A stretch of DNA of 64,000 bases from Sphingomonas sp. Ag1 (GCF_000980895.1 NZ_LAZX01000094.1:744001-808000), one strand, 5' to 3'. Shown: positions 18,454 to 27,345, counted from the stretch's first letter. Translations and numbers: made by a program. The notes: a model not told the origin generated them from the letters alone.

Positions 18454-19098
18454 ATGCGAAACCTTTCCCCGGCGCTGATCCTGGCGGTCGCGCTTGCCGC
18501 CTGCTCGTCCGAGCCCGAGAGCCCCAACAGCGCAGCGCCGGTCGATGCAACGACCGAAGCGACGGAGGGAGCCACCGTGCCGGCAGCCACCCCCACGCCG
18601 CTCAGCAGCCCGACACCGGTCGCCAGCCCGACTGCGGCGCCGACACCCGCCGAAACCCCAGCGCCGGGCAAGACGCTGGCCCTCGAGGGGTTGGGCGCGT
18701 TGCGCATTGGCGAGGCGGTGCCGCGCGGCAGCGGCTGGGCCGAGCGCGGCGCGCAGATCGATGAGGGCTGCCGCACGGTCAGCTCGCCCGCCTTCCCCGG
18801 CGTCTATGCGATCGTGACCGAGGGCAAAGTGCGCCGAATCACCGTGGGCCAGCGATCCGACGTGAAGCTGGTCGAGGGGATCGGCGTCGGATCGAGCGAA
18901 CAGGCCGTGCGGCAATGGTTCGGCGGCTTTCGCGCCGAGCCGCACAAATATGAGGATCGCCCGGCGAAGTATCTGACCGCGCCCAATGCCGCGAGCGGCG
19001 ACCCCGCGGTGCGGTTCGAGATCGGGCAGGACGGCAAGGTCAGCCTGATCCATGTCGGGACGATGCCGGTGCTGGCCTATGTCGAAGGCTGCGCCTGA
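18454..19098 (+). CDS. Exported lipoprotein with a Pro/Thr/Ala-rich linker
   Basis: A 214-residue predicted lipoprotein: signal RNLSPALILAVALAACSS with lipobox LAAC (Cys17). Residues 20-75 are a low-complexity Ala/Pro/Thr linker, probably spanning the periplasm. The C-terminal domain (75-214) has two cysteines (EGCRTV and the final VEGCA) and a beta-rich pattern; the domain is not one I can name. The ATG at 18454 is the first that gives a lipoprotein signal; the upstream frame overlaps astD. Confidence 0.72.
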   Translation: MRNLSPALILAVALAACSSEPESPNSAAPVDATTEATEGATVPAATPTPLSSPTPVASPTAAPTPAETPAPGKTLALEGLGALRIGEAVPRGSGWAERGAQIDEGCRTVSSPAFPGVYAIVTEGKVRRITVGQRSDVKLVEGIGVGSSEQAVRQWFGGFRAEPHKYEDRPAKYLTAPNAASGDPAVRFEIGQDGKVSLIHVGTMPVLAYVEGCA

Positions 19099-19193
19099 TC
19101 TCGGCGGGCAGCTCGCGGCAATAGCTGACCTAGGGGCTCGGCAATTATCGCTCGGTTGCTGCGCTGTCACGGCGGGACCATGTTCACGCAACG

Positions 19194-19985
19194 ATGGCCA
19201 GCCTTCTTGATCCTGATGCACGCGGACGCGTGATCCTTGTTGGTGCCGGCCCGGGCGATCCGGGCCTGCTGACCGTTCGCGCCGTGGAGGCGCTGAAAGC
19301 CGCGGACGTGGTGGTGCACGACGGGTTGATCGACCCGCGCGTGCTCGACATTGCGCCGGCCGATGCGCACCGCATCTCGGTGGCGAAGCGGCGCGCGCGC
19401 CACACATTGCCGCAGGAGGCGATCAATGCGCTGATCGTGGCGCATGTGCGCGCGGGCAGCCAGGTCGTGCGGCTGAAGGGCGGCGACCCGTTCATCTTCG
19501 GGCGCGGCGGCGAGGAAGTGGAGGCGGTGCGTGCCGCCGGTCTGCCCGTCGAGGTGATCCCCGGCGTCTCGGCGGCGCTCGGCTGCGCGGCGGAGGCGAT
19601 GCTGCCGCTGACGCACCGCGATCATTCCAGCGCGGTCAGCTTCGTCGCTGGCCAGTGCAAGGGGCTGACCGAACAGGATTGGTCGGGCCTCGCCGGCCAG
19701 GGGCGCACGCTGGTGATCTACATGGGCGTTGCCACCGCGGATGCGATTGCGGACAAATTGATCGCCGATGGCGTCGCGCCCGACATGCCCGTCGCGGTGC
19801 TGGAAAAGGGCACCTGCCCTGGCCACCGCGCGCTGAAGACGCTGCTGGCGGATCTGGGCGCGATGGTGGGACGCGAGAAGGTGGCGAGCCCGGCGATCAT
19901 CGTCGTGGGCGAAGTCGTCGAACTGTCGGATGCGGAGGACAAATTGGTAGCCTGGGCACGTGCTGCGGAGAGCATGAACGGATGA
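19194..19985 (+). CDS. cobA: Uroporphyrinogen-III C-methyltransferase
   Basis: SAM-dependent methyltransferase that makes precorrin-2, the precursor of siroheme needed by the sulfite reductase encoded downstream. Family motifs are GAGPGDPGLLTVRA at the N-terminus, RLKGGDPFIFGRGGEE and the ALGCAAEA region. The 263-residue protein is the stand-alone CobA/SUMT type; no oxidase/ferrochelatase (CysG N-domain) is fused. It heads the operon cobA-DUF2849-cysI-DUF934-cysH. Its stop overlaps the next start (ATGA). Confidence 0.94.
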   Translation: MASLLDPDARGRVILVGAGPGDPGLLTVRAVEALKAADVVVHDGLIDPRVLDIAPADAHRISVAKRRARHTLPQEAINALIVAHVRAGSQVVRLKGGDPFIFGRGGEEVEAVRAAGLPVEVIPGVSAALGCAAEAMLPLTHRDHSSAVSFVAGQCKGLTEQDWSGLAGQGRTLVIYMGVATADAIADKLIADGVAPDMPVAVLEKGTCPGHRALKTLLADLGAMVGREKVASPAIIVVGEVVELSDAEDKLVAWARAAESMNG

Positions 19986-20278
19986 AATTGCTGACGGGGA
20001 ATGATCTGGTGACCGGCGACGTCACATGGTGGACCGGCGAAGGCTGGTCGCGCCATGTCGAGGATGCCGTCGATGTGGGCGATCGCGGCGAGGCGATCGC
20101 CAAGGCGGAGGAAGGCGCGCGCCGGGTCAACGTGCCCTATGTGATCGACGCGGTGGCGACGCCCGAGGGGCCGCGGCCGGCGCATATCAAGGACCGCATC
20201 CGCGCGCTGGGGCCCACCGTCCGCCCGGACCTGACGCTGAAGCCGGCTGATCCCGATGCGGGCAGCTGGGTAATTTGA
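19982..20278 (+). CDS. DUF2849 family protein
   Basis: A 98-residue protein found next to cysI/cysG in many alphaproteobacteria. The N-terminal LLTGNDLVTGDVTWW and the AEEGARRVNVPYVIDA block are characteristic. No catalytic residues are recognised. Its fixed place between the siroheme methyltransferase and sulfite reductase suggests an accessory role in sulfite reduction or siroheme delivery, but this is inference from context. Translationally coupled to cobA. Confidence 0.85.
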   Translation: MKLLTGNDLVTGDVTWWTGEGWSRHVEDAVDVGDRGEAIAKAEEGARRVNVPYVIDAVATPEGPRPAHIKDRIRALGPTVRPDLTLKPADPDAGSWVI

Positions 20279-20320
20279 CCCGCGATCCCGCCGGCGAGCG
20301 GCGGGGACCAGGAAGACACG

Positions 20321-21952
20321 ATGTATCAGTATGACCAGTATGACCAGTCGATCGTCGACGCCCGGGTGGAGGAATTCCGCGACCAGGTGAAGCGGCGCCT
20401 CGCGGGTCAGATGACCGAGGACCAGTTCAAGCCGCTGCGGCTGATGAACGGCCTGTACCTGCAGTTGCACGCCTATATGCTGCGCGTGGCGGTGCCCTAT
20501 GGCACGCTGAGCAGCCGGCAGATGCGGATGCTGGGGCATGTCGCGCGCAAGTATGACCGCGGCTATGGCCATTTCACGACGCGCCAGAACATTCAGTTCA
20601 ACTGGATCAAGCTGGAGGATGCGCCCGATATCCTCGCCGAGCTGGCAACGGTGGAGATGCACGCCATCCAGACCAGCGGCAATTGCATCCGCAACATCAG
20701 TTCGGACCAGTTCGCCGGCGCGGCCGCCGACGAAGTGACCGACCCGCGCCCCTGGGCGGAGCTGCTGCGGCAATGGTCGACGTTCCACCCCGAGTTCACC
20801 TACCTGCCGCGCAAGTTCAAGATTGCGGTGATCGCGGCGGCGGAGGATCGCGCGGCGATGCGGCTGCACGATATCGGGATCGAGCTGCTGAAGAAGGACG
20901 GCGTGCTGGGCGCCAAGATCTTCGTGGGCGGCGGCATGGGCCGCACCCCGATGATCGCACACGAAATCCGCGATTTTGTCACCGCCGACGAGCTGCTGAG
21001 CTACCTCGAGGCGTGCCTGCGCGTGTACAATCGCTACGGCCGGCGCGACAATATCTACAAGGCGCGGATCAAGATCCTGCTGCACGAACTGGGCCCGGAC
21101 GAATATCGCCGCCAGGTCGAGGAGGAATTCGCCCATGTGAAGACGCTGGGCATCGACCCTCCGGTGGCGGAGCTGGAGCGGATCAGCGCCTTCTTTGCGC
21201 CGCCGTCGTTCGAAAGCGGCCTGTCGGATGAGGTGGATCGCAGCGATCCCGATTTCGCCGTCTGGCTGGATCAGAATGTGAAGCCGCACAAGCAGCCGGG
21301 CTATGCGATCGTGAACGTCTCGCTGAAGCCGGTCGGCGGCATCCCCGGCGACGCCTCCGCCGACCAGATCGACGTGATGGCGGACCTCGGCGAGCGTTAC
21401 TCGTTCGACGAGCTGCGCGTCACCCATGCGCAGAACATCGTCCTGCCGCATGTGCGCAAGGCGGACCTGTATGCGGTGTGGCAGAAGCTGACCGAGGCGG
21501 GGCTGGCCGAGGCGAACCTCGACCTCATCAGCGACATCATCGCCTGCCCCGGCCTTGATTATTGCAGCCTCGCCAATGCGCGGTCGATCCCGCTGGCGCA
21601 GAAGATCGCGCAGCGCTTCAGCGATCTCGATCGCCAGCGCGACCTGGGCGAGCTGAAGCTCAAGATCTCGGGCTGCATCAACGCCTGCGGCCACCACCAT
21701 GCCGGGCACATCGGCATCCTGGGCGTCGATAAGAAGGGCAAGGAAAACTACCAGCTTTCGCTTGGCGGATCGGGCGCGGAGGACGTGAGCCTCGCCAAGA
21801 TCACCGGCCCCGGTTTCGACGAGGATGGCGTCGTCGACGCGATCGAGCGCGTCACCGACCGTTTCGTTCAGGTGCGCGAGCCGGGCGAGCGCTTCCTCGA
21901 CACCTATCGCCGTGTTGGCTTCGAGACGTTCAAGGAGGCGATCTATGGATAA
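20321..21952 (+). CDS. cysI: Assimilatory sulfite reductase hemoprotein (nitrite/sulfite reductase family)
   Basis: Reduces sulfite to sulfide with six electrons using siroheme coupled to a [4Fe-4S] cluster. The cluster ligands are C-x5-C at residues 409 and 415 (CPGLDYC) and C-x3-C at residues 452 and 456 (CINAC). Siroheme-binding TTRQNIQFNW is present near residue 87. The 543-residue length fits the ferredoxin- or flavoprotein-dependent type; no cysJ flavoprotein gene is nearby. The stop overlaps the following gene by eight bases. Nitrite reduction is possible in this family, but cysH in the same operon points to sulfite. Confidence 0.93.
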   Translation: MYQYDQYDQSIVDARVEEFRDQVKRRLAGQMTEDQFKPLRLMNGLYLQLHAYMLRVAVPYGTLSSRQMRMLGHVARKYDRGYGHFTTRQNIQFNWIKLEDAPDILAELATVEMHAIQTSGNCIRNISSDQFAGAAADEVTDPRPWAELLRQWSTFHPEFTYLPRKFKIAVIAAAEDRAAMRLHDIGIELLKKDGVLGAKIFVGGGMGRTPMIAHEIRDFVTADELLSYLEACLRVYNRYGRRDNIYKARIKILLHELGPDEYRRQVEEEFAHVKTLGIDPPVAELERISAFFAPPSFESGLSDEVDRSDPDFAVWLDQNVKPHKQPGYAIVNVSLKPVGGIPGDASADQIDVMADLGERYSFDELRVTHAQNIVLPHVRKADLYAVWQKLTEAGLAEANLDLISDIIACPGLDYCSLANARSIPLAQKIAQRFSDLDRQRDLGELKLKISGCINACGHHHAGHIGILGVDKKGKENYQLSLGGSGAEDVSLAKITGPGFDEDGVVDAIERVTDRFVQVREPGERFLDTYRRVGFETFKEAIYG

Positions 21953-22373
21953 TCTGCTCCGCTTCCGCGACGACGAGGCGCATGACGAGCCGGCGATCAC
22001 GCTGGATTCCTTCCTCGACGGCCAGACCAATGCCGGCGCGGTGCGCCTGGAGGCGGGCGACGACGCGCGCGCGCTGCTGCCGCTGCTCGGCCAGCTGGCG
22101 CTGGTCGAGGTGAGCTTCCCCAGCTTTCGCGACGGACGTGGCTATTCCGCGGCGCGGATCCTGCGCGAGGCGGGTTACACCGGCGAGCTGCGCGCCGCGG
22201 GCGACGTGCTGGTCGACCAGATCCCGCATATGCGCCGCTGCGGCTTCGACAGCTTCGCGCCCGAAGCGCCGGTCGATGCCGAGACGCTGAAGCGCAGCCT
22301 CAACCGCTACGACCACCCCTATCAGCGCGCGGCCGATCCGGCGGTGCCCGTTTGGAAGCTACGCCATGGCTAG
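21945..22373 (+). CDS. DUF934 family protein, sulfate-assimilation associated
   Basis: A 142-residue protein of the DUF934 family, which co-occurs with cysI and cysH in proteobacteria. FPSFRDGRGYSAARILRE, GYTGELRAAGDVLVDQ and RRCGFDSFAP are the conserved blocks. It overlaps cysI by eight bases and cysH by eight bases, so all three must be translated from one transcript. The activity is unknown; a function in electron transfer or cofactor handling for the reductases is often proposed on the basis of context only. Confidence 0.88.
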   Translation: MDNLLRFRDDEAHDEPAITLDSFLDGQTNAGAVRLEAGDDARALLPLLGQLALVEVSFPSFRDGRGYSAARILREAGYTGELRAAGDVLVDQIPHMRRCGFDSFAPEAPVDAETLKRSLNRYDHPYQRAADPAVPVWKLRHG

Positions 22374-23124
22374 TGCTGCTCGTTGCCTCGACATGATCGA
22401 TGTCGCGCCCGCCTTCACCGCCGAGGACGCGGCGGCGATGGAGGCGCGCTTTGCCGGCGTGTCCACGCAGGACATGCTGCGCGATCTGCTCGGCGGCGAG
22501 CTGAAAGGCCGCATCGCGGCGGTTTCGTCGTTCGGGACGGAATCGGCCGTGCTGCTGCACATGGTGGCGCAGGTCGACCAGGACGTGCCGGTAATCTTCA
22601 CCAACACGCAGAAGATGTTCGGCGAGACGCTGGAATATCGTGACGAGCTGTCGGAGCGGCTGGGCCTCACCGACCTGCGCGTCTTTCGCCCCGATCCGCG
22701 ACTGCTGGCGGCGAAGGACGCAAACGGGCTGCGCTGGTCCTACGATCCCGACGGCTGCTGCGACCTGCGCAAGGTGGAGCCGCTGCGCCGGGCGCTGCTG
22801 CCGTTCGACGCCTGGATCTCGGGTCGTAAGGGCTTCCAGTCGGCGACGCGCGCCGCGCTGCCGCGGTTCGAGGTGGACGACGGGCGGTTGAAGCTGAACC
22901 CGCTGGCCGACTGGGACCGCGCGCGGCTGGAGGCCTATTTCGACGAGCACGAGCTGCCGCGCCATCCGCTGGAGGCGAACGGCTATCCTTCGATCGGCTG
23001 CAAGCCGTGCACGTCCAAGGTGCAGCCGGGCGAGGATCCGCGCGCCGGCCGCTGGCGCGGCTGGGACAAGGTGGAATGCGGCATCCACGTGCCCGAGAAG
23101 CCGGGCGAAGAACCCGCCTTCTGA
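22366..23124 (+). CDS. cysH: Phosphoadenylyl/adenylyl-sulfate reductase
   Basis: Reduces activated sulfate to sulfite, supplying CysI. The 252-residue protein has the PP-loop-like SSFGTESAVLLH and the catalytic ECGIH near the C-terminus. Cysteines at 131-132 (CC) and 212/215 (CKPC) are the ligand set of a [4Fe-4S] cluster, so it is of the iron-sulfur type that often uses APS rather than PAPS. Last gene of the operon. A GC-rich hairpin follows at 23131-23156. Confidence 0.94.
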   Translation: MASAARCLDMIDVAPAFTAEDAAAMEARFAGVSTQDMLRDLLGGELKGRIAAVSSFGTESAVLLHMVAQVDQDVPVIFTNTQKMFGETLEYRDELSERLGLTDLRVFRPDPRLLAAKDANGLRWSYDPDGCCDLRKVEPLRRALLPFDAWISGRKGFQSATRAALPRFEVDDGRLKLNPLADWDRARLEAYFDEHELPRHPLEANGYPSIGCKPCTSKVQPGEDPRAGRWRGWDKVECGIHVPEKPGEEPAF

Positions 23125-23130
23125 TTGGCG

Positions 23131-23156
23131 GGGCGGGCGAGCGTCGCCGCCCGCCC
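23131..23156. terminator. GC-rich hairpin between cysH and dnaB
   Basis: GGGCGGGCG (23131-23139) pairs with CGCCCGCCC (23148-23156) around an 8-nt loop between convergent genes. The flanks (GGGGCGGGCGAGCG and CGCCCGCCCTGCCC) also occur in the hairpin at 5016-5050, in the opposite order. Confidence 0.5.
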
Positions 23157-23166
23157 TGCCCATCGA

Positions 23167-24657
23167 TCAATAGCCGGCGTAGTCGCTGAAACGCGTCACG
23201 CTCGGGTCGAACTTCATCGTCACCTTGCCGGTCGCGCCGTGACGCTGCTTGGCGATGATCAGCTCGGCAAGGCCGTACACGCGCTCCATGTCGCTGGCCC
23301 ATTGCGCGTGATCCTCGAAGATCTTCGCCGCGTCGCCCTCGGTCGGGCGCTTGGGCTCCTTGGCGGCGACGTAATAATCCTCGCGGAACACGAACCAGAC
23401 CATGTCGGCGTCCTGCTCGATCGAGCCGGATTCGCGAAGGTCGGAGAGCTGCGGGCGCTTGTCCTCGCGCTGCTCCACCGCACGGCTGAGCTGTGAGAGC
23501 GCGAGCACCGGGACGTGCAGATCCTTTGCCAGCGTCTTCAGGCCACGGCTGATTTCGGAGATTTCCTGTACGCGGTTGCCGTCGCTCGCCTTGCCGCTGC
23601 CCGAGAGCAGCTGAAGGTAATCGACGATGACTAGGCCAATCTCGTTATTGTGGCGCCGCTGCAGCCGGCGGACGCGGGTGTGCAGCGCGCTGATCGAGAG
23701 GCCGCCGGTGTCGTCGATGAACAGCGGCAGGCTTTCGAGATCAGCCGCCGCCGCGGCGAGCTGGTGAAATTCGGCGCGACTGATGTCACCTCGACGCAGC
23801 TTTTCCGACGTGATGCGCGATTGCTCGGCAAGGATACGCGTCGCCAGCTGATCGGCGGACATTTCGAGGCTGAAGAAGGCGACCTTTGCGCCGATCGATT
23901 CGCTGGGGGCAATGCCGGCCTTCATGTCCATCATCCACCGCTGCGCGGCGTTGAAGGCGATGTTGGTGGCAAGCGACGTCTTGCCCATGCCCGGACGGCC
24001 GGCGAGGATCATCAAGTCGGAGCGGTGCATCCCGCCGATGCGGGCGTTGACGGTGTCGAACCCGGTGGTGATGCCCGAGACCTTGCCGCCGGAGTTCAGC
24101 GCCGTCTCCGCCATCTTCAGCGCGACCTTGGTCGCCTGCGCGAAGCTCTTGATCGCATTCTCGGTCGTGCCGTCTGCGGCGACCTTGAACAGCTCCTCCT
24201 CGGCGAGTTCGATCTGGGCGCGCGGGTTCACCTCCTCCGAGGTGTCCATCGCGCGCTCGACCAACGTGCGCCCGACCGTCACCAGCGAGCGGAGCATGGC
24301 GAGGTCGTAGATCTGCTGCGCGAACTGGCGTGCGCCGATCAGGCCCGCGCCCGAGCCGGTGAGCTGTGCGAGATAGGCCGGGCCGCCAAGTTCGCGCATC
24401 CCCTCGTCCGCCTCGAACATCGGGCGTAGCGTGACCGGGGTCGCCAACATGTCGTTCGAGCGCAGCGTCTTGATCGCGGCGAAGATGCGGCCGTGGACGG
24501 GCTCATAGAAATGCGCCGGGTCGAGCCGGTCGGCGATATCGTCGGCCAGCCGATTGTCGATCATCATCGCGCCGAGCAGCGCGGCCTCCGCCTCGACGTT
24601 GCGGGGCAGCTGAACGGGTTCGGCCGGAGCCGGTTGGGGAAATGCCAGAGTAGCCAT
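23167..24657 (-). CDS. dnaB: Replicative DNA helicase
   Basis: Hexameric 5'-3' helicase at the replication fork. The N-terminal primase-interacting domain occupies residues 15-120, then the RecA-like domain with Walker A GRPGMGKTSLA, the FFSLEMSADQL motif and Walker B LVIVDYLQLLSG. ALSQLSRAVEQREDKRP and DLRESGSIEQDAD are DnaB motifs H3/H4. From the ATG at 24657 the protein has 496 residues, normal for DnaB; a longer frame upstream has no family similarity. Divergent from the UPF0262 gene. Confidence 0.97.
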   Translation of the reverse strand: MATLAFPQPAPAEPVQLPRNVEAEAALLGAMMIDNRLADDIADRLDPAHFYEPVHGRIFAAIKTLRSNDMLATPVTLRPMFEADEGMRELGGPAYLAQLTGSGAGLIGARQFAQQIYDLAMLRSLVTVGRTLVERAMDTSEEVNPRAQIELAEEELFKVAADGTTENAIKSFAQATKVALKMAETALNSGGKVSGITTGFDTVNARIGGMHRSDLMILAGRPGMGKTSLATNIAFNAAQRWMMDMKAGIAPSESIGAKVAFFSLEMSADQLATRILAEQSRITSEKLRRGDISRAEFHQLAAAAADLESLPLFIDDTGGLSISALHTRVRRLQRRHNNEIGLVIVDYLQLLSGSGKASDGNRVQEISEISRGLKTLAKDLHVPVLALSQLSRAVEQREDKRPQLSDLRESGSIEQDADMVWFVFREDYYVAAKEPKRPTEGDAAKIFEDHAQWASDMERVYGLAELIIAKQRHGATGKVTMKFDPSVTRFSDYAGY

Positions 24658-24776
24658 CAGACGACCGCATCTACCCCCGATCGCGCGTTGCGTGAACCGG
24701 CAGGACGTTGAAAGCTGTGGATGAGATTGCCGCACCCCTCATTGCCGCGCCCGCCGTTGGCCAGTATCGGGTCGTG

Positions 24777-25259
24777 ATGGCCGATCCCCGGATCATCGAT
24801 ATCGAACTGGACGAGCGCACGATCCTGTGGCGTTCGGCCGATATCGAGCAGGAACGGCGGATTGCGATCTTCGACCTGATCGAGGGCAATTACTTCGCCC
24901 CGCAGAAACAGCACCCCGATGGCTATGCCGGGCCCTACCGACTGGCACTGTCGGTCGAGGAAGGACGGCTGATCCTGCAGATCAAACGCGAGGATGGCAG
25001 CCCGCTGGAGGCGCATATCCTGGGCATGGGGCGGTTCCGCCGCCCGATCCGCGATTATTTCGCAATCTGCGACAGCTATTACCAGGCGATCCGGCAATCC
25101 ACGCCGCAGCAGATCGAGACGATCGATATGGCCCGTCGCGGGATTCACAATGAAGCGGCGGAGTTGCTGAAGGATCGACTGGCGGGCAAGATAGAGCTCG
25201 ATTTCGATACCGCGCGCCGGCTGTTCACGCTGATCTGCGTGCTTCACATCAAGGGTTGA
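24777..25259 (+). CDS. UPF0262 family protein
   Basis: A 160-residue protein conserved in alphaproteobacteria. DIELDE at the start, SADIEQERRIAIFDLIEGN and ILGMGRFRRPIRDYF are the conserved segments. The ATG at 24777 matches the usual N-terminus; a TTG at 24708 would add 23 residues. Function is unknown. Six bases separate it from the GH25 gene. Confidence 0.88.
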   Translation: MADPRIIDIELDERTILWRSADIEQERRIAIFDLIEGNYFAPQKQHPDGYAGPYRLALSVEEGRLILQIKREDGSPLEAHILGMGRFRRPIRDYFAICDSYYQAIRQSTPQQIETIDMARRGIHNEAAELLKDRLAGKIELDFDTARRLFTLICVLHIKG

Positions 25260-25265
25260 TTTGTC

Positions 25266-25940
25266 TTGTTTCGGTTGAGGGGTTTCCTGCTGCTCGTCGG
25301 CGTGCTTGTCGTTGGCGCGCTGTTTGCCTGGCGTGCGGCGGTGCAATGGCATCCGGCGGTGGCGGACTATGCGGTGCAGGGCGTCGACGTGAGCGATGCC
25401 AACGGCGCAGTGGAGTGGAAGGTGGTCGCCGGGGGCGGGGCCGATTTCGCTTATGCCACCGCGACGCATGGGGCGCGGCGGCGCGACCAGCGGTTTGAGG
25501 AGAATTGGGAGGGAATCGCCGGCGCCGGCATGCGGCGCGGGGCGGTGCACCGCTGGTCCTTGTGCGACCCGGCGATCAACCAGGCCAATGCGTTCAACAC
25601 CATGGTCCCGCGTGATGAGGAGGCGCTGCCCGCGGCGATCGATTTCGACTTTGCCGAGGATTGCGCCAATCGCCCTGACGCCGCGACGCTGATCGAGGAG
25701 GTGCGCAGCGCCGCGGCGCTGATCGAGGCGCATACCGGCAAGCCCGTGCTGCTGCGGGTGTCGCGCGCGTTCGAGCGCGATTATGATCTGGCGAGCGCCC
25801 TCCCCCGTCCGGTGTGGGCGAGCGGTTTATTCTTCAAGCCTGATTATGCCGCCCGGCCGTGGCGCATGTGGCGGGCGAGCGACATACGGCGGATCGACGG
25901 CATCGACGGTCCCGTGAACTGGAACGTGGCAGCATCATGA
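25266..25940 (+). CDS. GH25-like lysozyme-fold protein, membrane-anchored or secreted
   Basis: A 224-residue protein with an N-terminal membrane segment (residues 4-21) followed by a GH25-type (beta/alpha) barrel. GVDVSDANGAVEW fits the first strand of GH25 lysozymes, and AIDFDFAED carries the acidic DxD motif of the active site. GH25 enzymes cut the beta-1,4 bonds of peptidoglycan. The start is a TTG at 25266 with no in-frame ATG nearby. The stop overlaps the cytidine deaminase start (ATGA), an unrelated function. Confidence 0.75.
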   Translation: MFRLRGFLLLVGVLVVGALFAWRAAVQWHPAVADYAVQGVDVSDANGAVEWKVVAGGGADFAYATATHGARRRDQRFEENWEGIAGAGMRRGAVHRWSLCDPAINQANAFNTMVPRDEEALPAAIDFDFAEDCANRPDAATLIEEVRSAAALIEAHTGKPVLLRVSRAFERDYDLASALPRPVWASGLFFKPDYAARPWRMWRASDIRRIDGIDGPVNWNVAAS

Positions 25941-26395
25941 ACGACGAAGCGACTACCCTGATCGACCAAGCCCGTGCCGCGGCGCGCAATGCCCATGCGC
26001 CCTATTCCAACTTCGGCGTCGGCGCGGCGGTGCTGCTGAGCGACGGCCAGGTGGTGAGCGGCGCGAATTTCGAGAACGCCAGCTACGGCCTGTCGCTTTG
26101 TGCGGAAACGGTGGCGATCGCCACGGTCAACGCACAGGGGCGGCTGGCCGATGTGGTGGCGATCGGGATCGTGGGCGGCATGATCCGCGACGGCGCGATC
26201 GTCGGTGCCGACGTGGTGCGCCCGTGCGGCCGCTGCCGACAGGTGATCAACGAGGCGGCGCAGATCGGCGGGCGCGACATCCGCGTGCATTGCGCGGGCG
26301 CCGAGGGCGACGCGCTGACCAGCTATCGCCTTTCGGAGTTGCTGCCCGACGCCTTTGGCCCAGCGGACCTGGGCATTTCCGCCCGCCGCGACTGA
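25937..26395 (+). CDS. cdd: Cytidine deaminase
   Basis: Zinc enzyme that deaminates cytidine and deoxycytidine to uridine forms in pyrimidine salvage. CAETVAI holds the Cys ligand and catalytic Glu, and PCGRCRQ the other two Cys ligands, so this is the short, tetrameric three-cysteine class. The 152-residue length fits. HAPYSNFGVGAAV is the substrate-binding loop. Translationally coupled to the GH25 gene. A strong hairpin follows. Confidence 0.95.
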   Translation: MNDEATTLIDQARAAARNAHAPYSNFGVGAAVLLSDGQVVSGANFENASYGLSLCAETVAIATVNAQGRLADVVAIGIVGGMIRDGAIVGADVVRPCGRCRQVINEAAQIGGRDIRVHCAGAEGDALTSYRLSELLPDAFGPADLGISARRD

Positions 26396-26396
26396 T

Positions 26397-26430
26397 CGGC
26401 ACGCCACCCACAGACAAGGGTGGCGTGCCG
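26397..26430. terminator. Perfect 13-bp hairpin terminator
   Basis: CGGCACGCCACCC (26397-26409) and GGGTGGCGTGCCG (26418-26430) form a perfect stem with an 8-nt loop between the convergent cdd and SDR genes. Likely bidirectional. Confidence 0.7.
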
Positions 26431-26438
26431 TTGGTGGA

Positions 26439-27218
26439 TCAGCCGAGTGCGTTGGCGCTGGCGTCGCCCAGATCGCTGCCGCCGTCGACGTTGAGGATCG
26501 CGCCGGTGACATATTTTGCCGCCGGGCTGGACAGCCACAGCGCCGCCTCGGCCACATCCGACTTGGTGCCGTAATCGCGCAGCGCGAGGCGGCCCTTGAT
26601 CTGCGCCTCGCGCGCGGGATCACCGCCAAGACGCTTCATCCCCTCGGTATCGCCGATCGGGCCGGGCGAGATGCCGTTGACGCGGATCCCGGCCGGTCCC
26701 CATTCCAGCGCCAGGCACTTGGTGACCATGTTGACGCCGGCCTTGGCGGCGCAGGCGTGGATCTGGAACGCGGACGGATGCACCGCCTGCCCCGCGGTGA
26801 TCGCGATCAGTGATGCGCCCGGCTTGGTCAGGTGATCGTAGCTGGCGCGGAACACGTTGAACGTGCCAAGCAGGTCGATGTCGACCACGGTCTTGAAGGC
26901 ATTGGCCGACAGCTTCACCGCAGGCGCAAGGAAATTGCCCGCCGCACCCGAAATCAGCACGTCGATCGCACCGAACTTGGCCGTCGCCTGCGCATAGGCG
27001 GCCTCCAGCCCGTCATAGTCGCGCACGTCGCAGGCGATGCCGAGTGCCTCGCCACCGGCATCGCGGATGCCCTGCGCGGCAGCCTCGATCTTGTCGGCGC
27101 TGCGGCTCAGCACCGTCACCTTTGCGCCGGCCCGCGCGAAGCTGTGCGCGATCTCCAGATTGATGCCGCTCGATGCGCCCGCGACGAACACGTGCTTGCC
27201 GGAATAATCCTGGCTCAT
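26439..27218 (-). CDS. SDR oxidoreductase resembling 2,4-dienoyl-CoA reductase
   Basis: A 259-residue SDR. Coenzyme motif AGASSGIN near residue 14, CDVRDYD for the adenine pocket, and ISGAAGNFLAPA replacing NNAG. The usual YxxxK is HACAAK, with His at the Tyr position; this HxxxK pattern and the ITAGQAVHPSAFQ loop are features of the peroxisomal/bacterial 2,4-dienoyl-CoA reductase group. It probably reduces an unsaturated acyl-CoA with NADPH. The location next to the acyl-CoA dehydrogenase/ligase genes supports this. ATG 27218 has a GGAGGGG ribosome site. Confidence 0.82.
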   Translation of the reverse strand: MSQDYSGKHVFVAGASSGINLEIAHSFARAGAKVTVLSRSADKIEAAAQGIRDAGGEALGIACDVRDYDGLEAAYAQATAKFGAIDVLISGAAGNFLAPAVKLSANAFKTVVDIDLLGTFNVFRASYDHLTKPGASLIAITAGQAVHPSAFQIHACAAKAGVNMVTKCLALEWGPAGIRVNGISPGPIGDTEGMKRLGGDPAREAQIKGRLALRDYGTKSDVAEAALWLSSPAAKYVTGAILNVDGGSDLGDASANALG

Positions 27219-27237
27219 GGCTTTCCCCTCCGTACCA

Positions 27238-27249
27238 TAACTATAGTTA
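27238..27249. promoter_or_regulatory. 12-bp palindrome upstream of the dienoyl-CoA reductase-like gene
   Basis: TAACTATAGTTA is a perfect palindrome about 20 bp before the SDR start and about 100 bp before luxR. It may be an operator or overlap a -10 element for the SDR (TATAGT on the minus strand). Confidence 0.4.
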
Positions 27250-27345
27250 CGCCCCTCCATCGCGTGATCCGCGGACGAGCGCAAGACCTGCCCTTGTCGC
27301 CACCATTGCGGGCGGCTAGCGCAGCGGCAGGGAGCGGGAGCACAG

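Noticed and set aside
19718-22030. 770-codon frame on the minus strand
   Set aside because: Antisense to cobA and cysI, which have clear catalytic motifs; composition is Arg/Ala/Asp-rich as in GC-rich shadow frames.
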